A stretch of DNA of 64,000 bases from Scatosoma sp045124465. GTDB taxonomy: Bacteria; Bacillota; Clostridia; Christensenellales; Borkfalkiaceae. The notes under the pieces are model-generated. The model was not told the DNA's origin. It worked only from the letters and a program-made list of their open reading frames with translations, and ran no database searches. Positions 25,454 through 34,178 of the stretch are shown here, one piece after another; the first letter of the stretch is position 1, and each line of letters begins with the position of its first letter. The position numbers and the translations under genes were made by a program. The stretch lies in NCBI GenBank assembly GCA_045124465.1, contig JBGVLV010000023.1, positions 65,402-129,401 on the forward strand, in the 5' to 3' direction.

Positions 25454-25855
25454 ATGAGTAACCAAATAGAATTAAAGGCATTCGGAGAGAGAGTAAGAAC
25501 TAAAAGAATTGAGCTTGGGTTGTCGCAAGAGGCATTCGCTAAAAAATGCGGTTATACCGATAGGTCGAGTATTGCAAAGATTGAAAAAGGCGAGATTGAT
25601 GTCAGTCGTTCAAAGATAGTTGCGATAGCTTCCGTACTTGGTGTTTCCCCCGCGTATTTAATGGGGTGGGACGAGAGCAACACCAATCACGGCGTAAACA
25701 ACGGGATTATCGGTGATAACAACAACGGTAATGTGTTCAACGGTGAATCGCTTTCCGAGTTTGAATCTGAACTATTTGCTATTTGCAAGAAAATGACCGT
25801 TACCCAAAAGGCAAAATTGCTTACATTTGCCGCGGAACTCGTCGAAAACAAATAA
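25454..25855 (+). CDS. XRE-family regulator of the mobile element
   Basis: The 133-residue protein has an N-terminal lambda-type HTH (FGERVRTKRIELGLSQEAFAKKCGYTDRSSIAKIEKG). An asparagine-rich linker (NNGIIGDNNNGNVFNG) follows, then a helical tail. This layout is typical of element-borne repressors. CAGGAG precedes the ATG; the longer frame overlaps the promoter. Divergent from a truncated repressor gene, it probably controls the island genes. Confidence 0.85.
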   Translation: MSNQIELKAFGERVRTKRIELGLSQEAFAKKCGYTDRSSIAKIEKGEIDVSRSKIVAIASVLGVSPAYLMGWDESNTNHGVNNGIIGDNNNGNVFNGESLSEFESELFAICKKMTVTQKAKLLTFAAELVENK

Positions 25856-25866
25856 TAAATACGATT

Positions 25867-26664
25867 ATGAAAAAGATTTTATCAGTAATTTTATCGTTGG
25901 GTTTGGTTCTTTTTATTGGATGCTCTCCAATGAATGCGGATAGTAGCGACGGCAACTCGACGACAAATTCTTCTCTACAAGCGAAATGTAGCCACGATTA
26001 TAGGCTTATCTCTTCAACCGCAACTTGCACACAAGACGGCGAAGAAATATTTGAGTGTCGATATTGTTATCAACGAAACATAAAAAATGCGAAAGCTACG
26101 GGGCATTCTTATAATAAAAACGTGTGCTCCGCTTGCGGGAATACTATCACCGACATTTCACAGTTGAATTATGAGCAAATCGACGAGCTGTATGATGCTT
26201 TGTTTTATGTATGCCCATATACCGTTGATTCCGATACTTTATCGGCAAGTAGAACCTTATATACTTCCGCAAGGGAACAAGTGGAAGATTGCACGAATGC
26301 CCTCGATGCAGCAAAAAACCAAAGACCCGTTCGCGTGTATAATTCGGCGACAGGTCAATGGGAATATCAAATAAACCAAAAACTGATAGATGATGCGCAG
26401 GATGATTTGGACGAAGCCGAATCATTTTTTGCGCTCTGCGAAGATAGTTATTTGTTTAATTGCAAAGGTTTTGCGTGGGAGCTTGCATTGACCCATATTA
26501 AATCGAAAAAAGCAAGCAATGCTTCTCTGAAGGAAAAACTTGCAATATTCGGCGCGACACAGCTCTTGTCTATGGATAGTGAATCAACAAAAATGCCCGA
26601 TTGGTACGACGATATAATTCTTTCGATAAAAACCATTATAGGAATTGATATTACAGCGCAATGA
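25867..26664 (+). CDS. Putative lipoprotein with cysteine-rich module
   Basis: The 265-residue protein has a lipoprotein signal peptide (LVLFIGCSP). A cysteine/histidine module follows with two CxxC pairs (CRYC and CSAC) and a GHSY motif, probably a zinc ribbon. The remainder is helical and hydrophilic (AREQVEDCTNALDAAK, DDAQDDLDEAESFF). The same module type recurs in the 1207-residue leucine-rich-repeat protein of this island. It starts 11 bases after the XRE stop and may share its transcript. The function is unknown; an exposed surface location is inferred. Confidence 0.75.
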   Translation: MKKILSVILSLGLVLFIGCSPMNADSSDGNSTTNSSLQAKCSHDYRLISSTATCTQDGEEIFECRYCYQRNIKNAKATGHSYNKNVCSACGNTITDISQLNYEQIDELYDALFYVCPYTVDSDTLSASRTLYTSAREQVEDCTNALDAAKNQRPVRVYNSATGQWEYQINQKLIDDAQDDLDEAESFFALCEDSYLFNCKGFAWELALTHIKSKKASNASLKEKLAIFGATQLLSMDSESTKMPDWYDDIILSIKTIIGIDITAQ

Positions 26665-26690
26665 GTGAACATTATTATATTTCTTCAAAT

Positions 26691-26852
26691 AAATTCACGA
26701 TTTGCGCCACTCTTTCGTTTCAATGCTTATACACCTTGGCGCAAACTTTATCGTTGTGGCAGATTTAATTAGTGATACCGTTGAGCAAGTAATAAAAACA
26801 TACGGGCATTTATACCAAGAAGATATGGATAACATTCTCGCAAAAATCGTCT
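26691..26852 (+). pseudogene. Tyrosine recombinase (phage-type integrase) remnant, C-terminal 50 residues
   Basis: Only the last part of a tyrosine integrase is left: IHDLRHSFVSMLIHLGANF with the HxLR box, then VVADLISDTVEQV and the catalytic-tyrosine box KTYGHLYQEDM, ending in a stop. An in-frame TAA precedes it and no start exists. The residues closely match the integrase at the right edge of the window (63807-64000). A terminator with the same CACCCC/GGGGTG stem follows each. The stretch 26665-27099 holds no other gene. Confidence 0.85.
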
Positions 26853-26920
26853 AAAAATTGGCAACAAATTTTGGCAACAAAACGCAACAAAGTATAGCAT
26901 AATACAGCGTAATATAGCGT

Positions 26921-26949
26921 AAAAACACCCCGTTTTTGGGGTGTTTTTA
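26921..26949. terminator. Bidirectional terminator after the integrase remnant
   Basis: AAAAACACCCC and GGGGTGTTTTT pair around GTTTT. The stem resembles that after the tRNA-Ser at 63714-63746. Confidence 0.85.
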
Positions 26950-26988
26950 GCATTGTGTAAGATAACCAATTTTGATACAATTTCAAAA

Positions 26989-27082
26989 TGGGTTCATTTT
27001 TAGAGTGACTGGGTTCAAAAATTTTCGCCTTATGGGTTCACTTTCTTCGACAATGGGTTCAAACGCCCTAAAAATGGGTTCA
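26989..27082. repeat. Five TGGGTTCA direct repeats spaced about 21 bp
   Basis: TGGGTTCA starts at 26989, 27010, 27033, 27054 and 27075, so the spacings are 21, 23, 21 and 21 bases. This places the copies on one face of the helix, as for iterons or multiple transposase-binding sites at an element end. Confidence 0.9.
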
Positions 27083-27099
27083 CTTCTATTTTTTAGAAT

Positions 27100-27759
27100 T
27101 TATAAGCGCAAAAAATAATAATTTCCATCGTAATACAATTCATTAGCTTTATAAACTTTTGATATCTTACCTAAATTCGGCAAAGAGAAATGATAAGGGT
27201 GATAGGATTTTAATACTTCGTAGTTCTTGCCATCAATTTCTCGTTCTCCCACAATTTCTTCACACGCCCTATCTATCGCAATTCTAAATTCTGTTTGATA
27301 GCTATAACTTATATTTTTACGAAAAATACAATCCGACCAATCATCACTCACAAAGCAATCCTTAAAATATCGATACGGCAAATAATTTATACAACCATAC
27401 GCCGCGCGATATTCATCTTTATTTGCTAAAAAGTATTCTAAAAAAGATTTATACTCAAAAAGCACTAAACAACCATTCTCCAAGTCGTCATCGAAAAAAT
27501 CTTCAAAGAGCCGTTCATCAAGTTTGATTGTATTATTTTTAATGTCATTATCTTCAATCGCAGTACAACACCAAACAGGACGATTTCGATTTTTATACAT
27601 AAGGTGTGTCGGGGATGCAAGCCCCTCATATTTATCTAATTGCTTGCCTTTTTTTTCTTCAATTAACGCATAATACATAGCAGCGTTCATGTATAAACCT
27701 TTCGTCAACAAATATTCTAAATGTTCTTCTTTTATAAATTTAATTAAGTATTTTGGCAT
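27100..27759 (-). CDS. Uncharacterised protein of the island
   Basis: The 219-residue soluble protein begins MPKYLIKFIKEEHLEYLLTKG. The opening (LIKF, one ligand-like loop, then LYMNAAMYYALIEEKKGKQLDKYEGLAS) and the later SYQTEFRIAI recall the layout of DUF2971-like proteins, which also begin with a 'membrane-free' F/Y-rich segment and end with an E-x-R strand. I am not sure of the relation. AGGA lies ten bases before the ATG at 27759. It overlaps nothing, but starts 30 bases after the stop of the InlB-repeat lipoprotein and is probably co-transcribed. Confidence 0.7.
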   Translation of the reverse strand: MPKYLIKFIKEEHLEYLLTKGLYMNAAMYYALIEEKKGKQLDKYEGLASPTHLMYKNRNRPVWCCTAIEDNDIKNNTIKLDERLFEDFFDDDLENGCLVLFEYKSFLEYFLANKDEYRAAYGCINYLPYRYFKDCFVSDDWSDCIFRKNISYSYQTEFRIAIDRACEEIVGEREIDGKNYEVLKSYHPYHFSLPNLGKISKVYKANELYYDGNYYFLRL

Positions 27760-27788
27760 TTCAATTTTTCCTGTAACAATAAAGTAAT

Positions 27789-29777
27789 TTATTCCCAATA
27801 CAATTTAGGCAACTCACCGTCAACAATAATCCAAACGGCAGTTGGATCGTTTTTCAAATTTTCCTCATTTGTATATTCATTAAGTATATTATTGTCTAAA
27901 TAAAAACTTCTTTTATAAAATTCGGCTGCTTCGATTTTTGTTCCATTTGCACCATATTCTCCGCCTAAATAGGGATAATGCGGAATTTTTAATTCATTAT
28001 TTGTATAACAATTATTTATGCTACATACATAATTAGAATCATCGCTCTGTATGCCACTTATGGTAAATATATAAGTGGTAACAATTGTGATATTGCCCAT
28101 CGCCACACAAGAATTGAAAGTATTATTTTTTCCAATACCCACAATACCACTCAATTCCCGTCGACTCTTTGATTGTATATCCATTTCGATGTTTGTATAG
28201 CACTTTTCTAAAGTAGACGAATCGCTTTTCCCTACAATTCCACCCACTACGGTTGTACCATTTACCACATCATTATTTGACATATGTATAGTTCCGATAA
28301 CATATGAATTTGTAATTTTCCCTAAACTGCTAAAACCTGACACACCGCCTAAACAAGTCAACGAACTTACTTCACTTGTTTCTATAATCTTAACATCTAA
28401 TTCCACTCGGGATGCATTAATCTCACCATTTACATTAAATGCGCAAATTCCACCAATACAACTATCTTGCACGGTCTCATTAAATTCTAAAAGCACCGAA
28501 CAATTAGAAATCAATCCTTTATTATATATGAGCATTCCCCCATAAACAATTTGATAATCTTCAACATTTAAGCAGGATGCAATTTTACAATTCTCAATTA
28601 TTAAATTTTTTATAGTCCCTTCATTTGAAACGAACAACGAATTTTCACTATTTTTTAAAGTATATCCGTTCCCATTAAAAACGCCTAAAAAGTTTTCAAT
28701 AGAAACTACTTCTTTGCCTGTAAAATCCAAATCGTTCTTTAATATGTAAATACAGTCATTATTTGAGTTAATAAGATTAAAATCATCAACGGTTTCTATC
28801 TCTTTTTCCCACTTCGCATATAAAATAAAATCTTGCTCATTTAACGAAATTTCATATACCCCCTGTTCTTCAAGAATTGCATTTTCTCCTTTATTTTTTG
28901 TCCAGCCGACAAACTTAAAACCATTTTTTATAAAGCCGTTTTTATTCAACGTAATAGTTGTACCGATTTGAACTATTTGTTCTTTTGTTTCCCCGCCATC
29001 ACTACCATTACCGTCATACCGAATGGCAATTTTTATTTCTTCCCATTTAGCATATAAATTTAATTTTTGACTTTTTTGCAAAATTACGCTCGTAAACATT
29101 TCTCCGCTATAATCTTCATTAAAATACCAGCCCATAAATTTATAGCCACTTCTCGATGGGGTGGGAAAATTTGAAACTACCAAAGTCGTTTCGGAATAAT
29201 ATTCGTAATTTTCAATTTTATCATCATATGAATAATTTAATGTAACTTGACAATCTTTCGGTGCATTTTCCAACTTTATTATTACACTTTCACTTTTAAG
29301 AATTTTACCATTATGTATAATTAACTTTAAATCTTTTATAGCAACATCTTTTCCTACTTCGAAAAACAAATAATACTCTTTTGTTACTGTAACTGATTGA
29401 CTTATATCATTATAACCATTAGCATAACCTTTCACTATGCTTTGTTGATTAATTTTAGCCCCATTGTATGTGAGCCATACATCCGTAGCATCTGCTTTAA
29501 AGACTTCTGAGCTACCATTATATACACGAAGACCAATAACCAAAAATTTATCATCAGTAGTATAATTGTAAAACCCATCTGAAATTTGATATTTTTCTTT
29601 ACATTCATATATTTCAAATGAAACCCCAGTTTCAAAATAAGCTGTTTCATTCATAAAGATTTCATTTGAAGTTGCGGATGATTCGCTGTCATTTTCATTT
29701 TTACATCCAATAAAAAATACACCAAATACAATCAGAAATAAAGAACACAAAAAGAAATTAAAAATACGATTTTTCAT
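27789..29777 (-). CDS. Surface lipoprotein with InlB-type repeats and a GLUG-like C-terminal region
   Basis: The 662-residue protein has a lipobox (VFFIGC) and AAGGAG before its ATG. Residues ~40-160 resemble a DUF4352-type immunoglobulin-like domain. Two InlB/Listeria-Bacteroides repeats follow, recognised by SGYKFMGWYFNEDYSG...LYAKWEE and NGFKFVGWTKN...LYAKWEK. The C-terminal half is rich in GxxNGxxYTLKN and VGGIVGKSDSSTLEKCY motifs, as in GLUG or right-handed beta-helix proteins. It is probably a surface adhesin or carbohydrate-binding protein. Confidence 0.8.
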   Translation of the reverse strand: MKNRIFNFFLCSLFLIVFGVFFIGCKNENDSESSATSNEIFMNETAYFETGVSFEIYECKEKYQISDGFYNYTTDDKFLVIGLRVYNGSSEVFKADATDVWLTYNGAKINQQSIVKGYANGYNDISQSVTVTKEYYLFFEVGKDVAIKDLKLIIHNGKILKSESVIIKLENAPKDCQVTLNYSYDDKIENYEYYSETTLVVSNFPTPSRSGYKFMGWYFNEDYSGEMFTSVILQKSQKLNLYAKWEEIKIAIRYDGNGSDGGETKEQIVQIGTTITLNKNGFIKNGFKFVGWTKNKGENAILEEQGVYEISLNEQDFILYAKWEKEIETVDDFNLINSNNDCIYILKNDLDFTGKEVVSIENFLGVFNGNGYTLKNSENSLFVSNEGTIKNLIIENCKIASCLNVEDYQIVYGGMLIYNKGLISNCSVLLEFNETVQDSCIGGICAFNVNGEINASRVELDVKIIETSEVSSLTCLGGVSGFSSLGKITNSYVIGTIHMSNNDVVNGTTVVGGIVGKSDSSTLEKCYTNIEMDIQSKSRRELSGIVGIGKNNTFNSCVAMGNITIVTTYIFTISGIQSDDSNYVCSINNCYTNNELKIPHYPYLGGEYGANGTKIEAAEFYKRSFYLDNNILNEYTNEENLKNDPTAVWIIVDGELPKLYWE

Positions 29778-29850
29778 AAAACAACCACTCCTTCTAAATA
29801 TAAAAAATGCGCCCCATAAAGAGACGCACGAAAAACGCATCTCTCAATGT

Positions 29851-29937
29851 TGCTACACATTTTTCCTAAAACCAGGCGAGAGCATACGTTTTTACCAACA
29901 GTATGCCCTGATTTTAGGCTATTAAAAATGTGTAGCA
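29851..29937. repeat. Long imperfect hairpin (87 bp)
   Basis: TGCTACACATTTTT (29851-29864) pairs perfectly with AAAAATGTGTAGCA (29924-29937). Inside, CCTAAAA pairs with TTTTAGG, CAGG with CCTG, and GCATAC with GTATGC, with a CTATT bulge on the right arm. It lies between the lipoprotein gene and the serine recombinase. It could be a recombination site, a small transposon-like element or a processed RNA. Nothing else is seen between 29778 and 30073 apart from a doubled ATAATTTTAACGATTA. Confidence 0.8.
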
Positions 29938-30073
29938 TAATCAGTATATCACTTTTTCAGATAAAAGACAAGCATTTTTTATGTTTTACATAATTTTAAC
30001 GATTACACCCATATTTTTAACAATATGGGGATAATTTTAACGATTAGGTTGCGTAAAAAAAGTAGGCGCAACC

Positions 30074-30121
30074 AAAAAGCAGAGTTTTGACGATAATTTT
30101 CCGTTCAAAACCCTGTTTTTT
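30074..30121 (-). terminator. Terminator after the serine recombinase gene
   Basis: AAAAAGCAG-AG-TTTTG-A-CG pairs with CG-TT-CAAAA-CC-CTGTTTTTT; it can act in both directions and begins just past the recombinase stop. Confidence 0.75.
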
Positions 30122-30128
30122 ACCGTTT

Positions 30129-31640
30129 TTATGCAAAAAAAGACGGTAATTTTGATACAAGAAGAGTATCAAAATTACCGTCCAATCGTGGTGCACCATT
30201 TGAAAACAAGGTTGAACTTTCAAGCTCTTCAAGTTTAATGGTTTCCTCTTTTCCGTTTACGTTATATACTATTTTGAAATCATCGTCGCTTACGTATATC
30301 GCATTGATAAACGTGTCGATGATTTTTCTTTTTCCGTCTTGCTTGCTTACGTCTATCTTGCGGAAGTTATGTAGCGCCATTCTAAAATGGTCTTGCGAAA
30401 AGATAGGCGATTTTATCTTTTCTTTTGCAATAGCCTCGCCGATTTCGTCACGCTCTTTTTCAAGTTCGCCTAAACGTTGTAATAACGTTTGCGTAGCAAA
30501 ACCTTTTTGAACGGCGTTTATGATATTTTCTATCTCTTGGTTTTTAGCTTTTAACTGTTCTTCTAATTTAGGGAGCATCGTGCTTTCTGTGAATTGAAGA
30601 TTGTAAAGTGCTTCGGAAAGTTGCTCAATTACGTCATCCTTTTGCAAGAACTCCATTGTCTTATAAACAACGAATGCTTCCAACTTGTCCTTATGGAGCA
30701 TCTTCTTATCGCATTTATGTTTCTTTTGACGAACACAAGCATAGTAGCGATGAACTTTACCCGTATGGCTCGTTCCTGCTTGTGCTACCATCATAGCGTT
30801 GCACTTTGCACAAAACAATTTTGTCGTCAACAAATAATCGTCATCGGCGGTATGCCTTGCAGGTGCTTTTGCGTTTTTAGCGATTTCCAACTGAACGGCG
30901 TCGAATATATCTACTTCCACAAGGGGCGGAACGCTATTCTCAATTTTAATACCCGAATGATTGTATTCGCCGATATAAACACGGTTAGTTAATATGTATC
31001 TTACGGCGTTATAGCGAAGCGGTTTTCCGTTTTTACGCAAGATTTTCCTTTCTTCCAAATCCTTATGAATGTCCTTGACAGTTTTGCCGTCGTAAGCCAT
31101 TTGAAAAATCTCTTTTACAATAGGGGCAGATACGGGGTCAATCTCAAGTTTACGTTCTTTATTGATGACGTAGCCGAAAGGGATATTTCCACCGTTCCAC
31201 AAACCTTTCAAGGCGTTTTCCGTTAAACCACGTTTAACCTTTTCGGAAAGTTCAGCGGAGTAGTATTCTGCCATACCTTCAAGTACCGATTCAAGCAGGA
31301 TACCTTCCGAACCCGAACTTATCGTTTCCGTTGCAGATACGACACGAACGCCGTTTTTCTTAAGAAGATGCTTATAGTGAGCAGAATCGTAACGGTTACG
31401 AGAGAAACGGTCTAACTTCCACACAAGAATCATATCAAAAGCGCCTTTATAACTGTCTTTTATCATCTTTTGGAAGTTAGGACGGTTATCGGTTTTCGCC
31501 GTCAATGCACGGTCAATGTACGTATCAATGACGGATATATCATTGTATTCGGCATATTGCATACATTCACGAAGTTGACCTTCGATAGATTCTTCGCGTT
31601 GATTATCGGAAGAATATCGTGCATAAATTACAGCTCTCAT
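30129..31640 (-). CDS. Large serine recombinase
   Basis: The 503-residue protein belongs to the large serine recombinases that integrate and excise phages and Tn4451-like elements. The N-terminal resolvase domain carries the nucleophile in YARYSSDNQ (S10) and VWKLDRFSRNRYD. The recombinase domain follows (GKTVKDIHKDLEERKI), then a zinc ribbon (CAKC ... Y-ACVRQKKHKC) and a coiled coil. AAGGAG lies inside the 3' end of the upstream AAA-ATPase gene, 14 bases away, so both are co-transcribed and possibly coupled. It is the best candidate for moving this island. Confidence 0.93.
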   Translation of the reverse strand: MRAVIYARYSSDNQREESIEGQLRECMQYAEYNDISVIDTYIDRALTAKTDNRPNFQKMIKDSYKGAFDMILVWKLDRFSRNRYDSAHYKHLLKKNGVRVVSATETISSGSEGILLESVLEGMAEYYSAELSEKVKRGLTENALKGLWNGGNIPFGYVINKERKLEIDPVSAPIVKEIFQMAYDGKTVKDIHKDLEERKILRKNGKPLRYNAVRYILTNRVYIGEYNHSGIKIENSVPPLVEVDIFDAVQLEIAKNAKAPARHTADDDYLLTTKLFCAKCNAMMVAQAGTSHTGKVHRYYACVRQKKHKCDKKMLHKDKLEAFVVYKTMEFLQKDDVIEQLSEALYNLQFTESTMLPKLEEQLKAKNQEIENIINAVQKGFATQTLLQRLGELEKERDEIGEAIAKEKIKSPIFSQDHFRMALHNFRKIDVSKQDGKRKIIDTFINAIYVSDDDFKIVYNVNGKEETIKLEELESSTLFSNGAPRLDGNFDTLLVSKLPSFFA

Positions 31641-31654
31641 TTTCGTTCTCCTTT

Positions 31655-34147
31655 TTACGCATATTTTTTGCCTATAGTTTCCAATTCCAACAAATCTTCA
31701 AGAAACTCATTTATAGATGGATCAACTTTTGCTTCTAAAGCAGAACTATGCCCATCTATATATCGACACGCTCTTTCATATAACTCTGACAAAGGTTCTT
31801 GATCGTTTTTAAGATAATCTACATTTATCTTAGAAAATCGCACAACACTTATATCTGTCTTGTATCTTTCTGTCGTACCTTTTAGGATCTTCAATGAAAC
31901 TAGCAATTCTATAGCACTTCTAATATATCCGTAATTTTGTTTTAACTCTTGAATGGAAATTTGTTCTTTTTTACTTCTTTCTTTGGTCTCTTTTGCTTTT
32001 TTTATGTAATATTCGTAACTTTCAAGGTTAGGATTTGCCGTTTCGGTTAATTTTCCAACATAATCTTTACCATCAAATAAAGTTCTTTCCGTTTGATAAA
32101 AAACATATTTTTTCAGTTTTGTGTTTTTCTCAATAGCTGTTTTAAGAAAACTTAAAAAAACAAGATTATGGGTGAAGATTACAATTTGTTTTTCTTGTGC
32201 CAATGACACAAGTTCTTTTGCTATTACTTGCATTCTACCTAAATCCAAACTATTAACGGGGTCATCAAAAAACAAAACATTATCATTAGGATTAAATAAA
32301 CTTTCGGCTATAAACTGAGCTAAGGCTACAACAGTTTGTTCACCTTCACTCAAAATTTCATTTAATTGATTGGCTTTTGTTATCTTGTCATAGCCTTGTT
32401 TAATTGCCATTTGTGAAGAAATAATGGCGGTGTTAAATTTTATTTCTTTAGGTGCATTTAGCCTTGCAAGAACTTGTGCAAGTGTCTGAACAAAACCTTC
32501 TTTATATATTTTTTCTTGTATATCCTTTTGACATTTCGAAATGCTATGATTATTAATATCTTTTAATTTTATCAAATTTATATAAGACAGTATATAGGCT
32601 CTTTCTTTCTCCCAATTTTCTTTTAAATAAATTTTTGCGTTTAGATCATTAAGATTTTCGTTTATTTTCTTTTTCTGTTCATCTAACGACGAAAGAGATT
32701 GATTAAGCTTTTCTGCTTTTACGTCAAGGGTTGACACTATCTCCTTCAACGCGCTAACACTTTCTTCAATTTCAATTTTAAAAGAAGTACTTACTATATT
32801 GGATAAAGTTAATATTGTTTTTTCAACAATACCAAAAAGAATTTTATCTTCTATTACTTGAGGTAAAGCTTGAATGATTTTCAAGCTTTCGGCAATTTTT
32901 TTATATACTTCTTGTATTTCTTGATTTCTTTTAACAAGATGGTCGCAAGCATGAATTTTGTTTGCCGAAACTAATTCTTGATATTGTTTTAGTAAATCAA
33001 TTGTTGTTGTATCAGATGAAGATATTTCTTTTCTACAAATAGGGCATTTTTTCATATCTGCTAAAGAAGCATCTTCGCTCGTTACCAATTTGTATAATTT
33101 GTCAGTCGCAGAAATGAATGCAACAAATGATTTTTTTAACTTAACGTCAATCTGTAAAGACGAAAGAATTTGGTCAACTGTTGTTTTTGATGCTATCTCT
33201 TGAATTTCCTTTTCATTCTTTGAATATTCTTCATTCCAGTTATCAACAAATGCGTTTGATTTTGTTATAGTGTCTAATATTTGATTTACGATTGTCTGTT
33301 TGTCTTTTATTAATTTTATTTGAGATAATAGAGCCGTTTCATTTAATTCGTCTTTTTTAGTCTCCTGATCCTTTTTTAATTGCCTTAATTCATCAATATC
33401 TAGCTTTGCTACATATTCATCTAGTGACGTTAATCCGCTTTTGTTTGTAGATAATACAGAAACTACTTTTTCTCTAGCTTCTGATCCGTCTTCCAATGTA
33501 TTTACTGCACACTCCCAAAAGTCATTTAATCGTTGACTTACATACGAGTTCAACTTGATTGTTGATAAAGCCAATTTTTCACACAAATAAAAAATATAAG
33601 GTTTAAAATCAATTTTTCTTTCATTATTTAAGGAGAATTTTACACAACTGCTATTAAATAATTTTATATTTAAAGTAGTTTGCTCATTGGACTCTTGCCA
33701 TTGAAGAACGAATGGGTCAGGACGGTCATCAAGAGTATATTCCAATTTAGCCTGAGGAATAATCGTTTCATCAAAAACATTTGCTTTTATTGGACGTTTT
33801 TCTCCCAAGCATTTACCCACATGCTGTATAATTCTAGAATATCCTGTTTTTCCCGTTCCATTTTCACCATAAATTACAGTTAAATTCTCACCAAAGGTTA
33901 ACTCTTGAGCAGGGACTAGGCGATTTACCCCTTTTATATCATACAATTTCTTTAATAACACTTTATTTGCAGTAGCATTTGAAATATTAATAGGAATAGG
34001 TTCAAAATGCAACCTAATATAATTATCGATAATTTCTTTATAATCGTCATCAGTCAATTCATTTTTTGTCGATAATTTACAAAATAAACTTTTCAACCAA
34101 AAATCTTGCTTTTCTAACCATTCGGTAAATAATTTTTCTGCAGTCAC
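31655..34147 (-). CDS. AAA/ABC-type ATPase with zinc hook and HEPN-like C-terminus (RloC/PrrC-like)
   Basis: The 830-residue protein has a split ABC-type ATPase: Walker A GENGTGKT at 94-101, signature LSEGEQ at 599-604, Walker B VLFFDDPVNSLD at 624-635 and H-loop FTHN. Between the halves lies a long coiled coil broken by CPIC (368-371), a hook-like CxxC. The C-terminal ~110 residues contain RxxxE (R743, E747) and RYIDGH (R795-H800), matching the Rx4H pattern of HEPN RNases. This order recalls the RloC and PrrC anticodon nucleases. ATPase identity is firm; nuclease activity is inference. It lies directly upstream of the recombinase. Confidence 0.82.
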   Translation of the reverse strand: MTAEKLFTEWLEKQDFWLKSLFCKLSTKNELTDDDYKEIIDNYIRLHFEPIPINISNATANKVLLKKLYDIKGVNRLVPAQELTFGENLTVIYGENGTGKTGYSRIIQHVGKCLGEKRPIKANVFDETIIPQAKLEYTLDDRPDPFVLQWQESNEQTTLNIKLFNSSCVKFSLNNERKIDFKPYIFYLCEKLALSTIKLNSYVSQRLNDFWECAVNTLEDGSEAREKVVSVLSTNKSGLTSLDEYVAKLDIDELRQLKKDQETKKDELNETALLSQIKLIKDKQTIVNQILDTITKSNAFVDNWNEEYSKNEKEIQEIASKTTVDQILSSLQIDVKLKKSFVAFISATDKLYKLVTSEDASLADMKKCPICRKEISSSDTTTIDLLKQYQELVSANKIHACDHLVKRNQEIQEVYKKIAESLKIIQALPQVIEDKILFGIVEKTILTLSNIVSTSFKIEIEESVSALKEIVSTLDVKAEKLNQSLSSLDEQKKKINENLNDLNAKIYLKENWEKERAYILSYINLIKLKDINNHSISKCQKDIQEKIYKEGFVQTLAQVLARLNAPKEIKFNTAIISSQMAIKQGYDKITKANQLNEILSEGEQTVVALAQFIAESLFNPNDNVLFFDDPVNSLDLGRMQVIAKELVSLAQEKQIVIFTHNLVFLSFLKTAIEKNTKLKKYVFYQTERTLFDGKDYVGKLTETANPNLESYEYYIKKAKETKERSKKEQISIQELKQNYGYIRSAIELLVSLKILKGTTERYKTDISVVRFSKINVDYLKNDQEPLSELYERACRYIDGHSSALEAKVDPSINEFLEDLLELETIGKKYA

Positions 34148-34178
34148 AACTTATATCTTCTCCTTTGTAAAATCAAAA

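Noticed and set aside
29851..29937. Integron attC site
   Set aside because: The hairpin ends lack the RYYYAAC/GTTRRRY core sites and no integron integrase is present.
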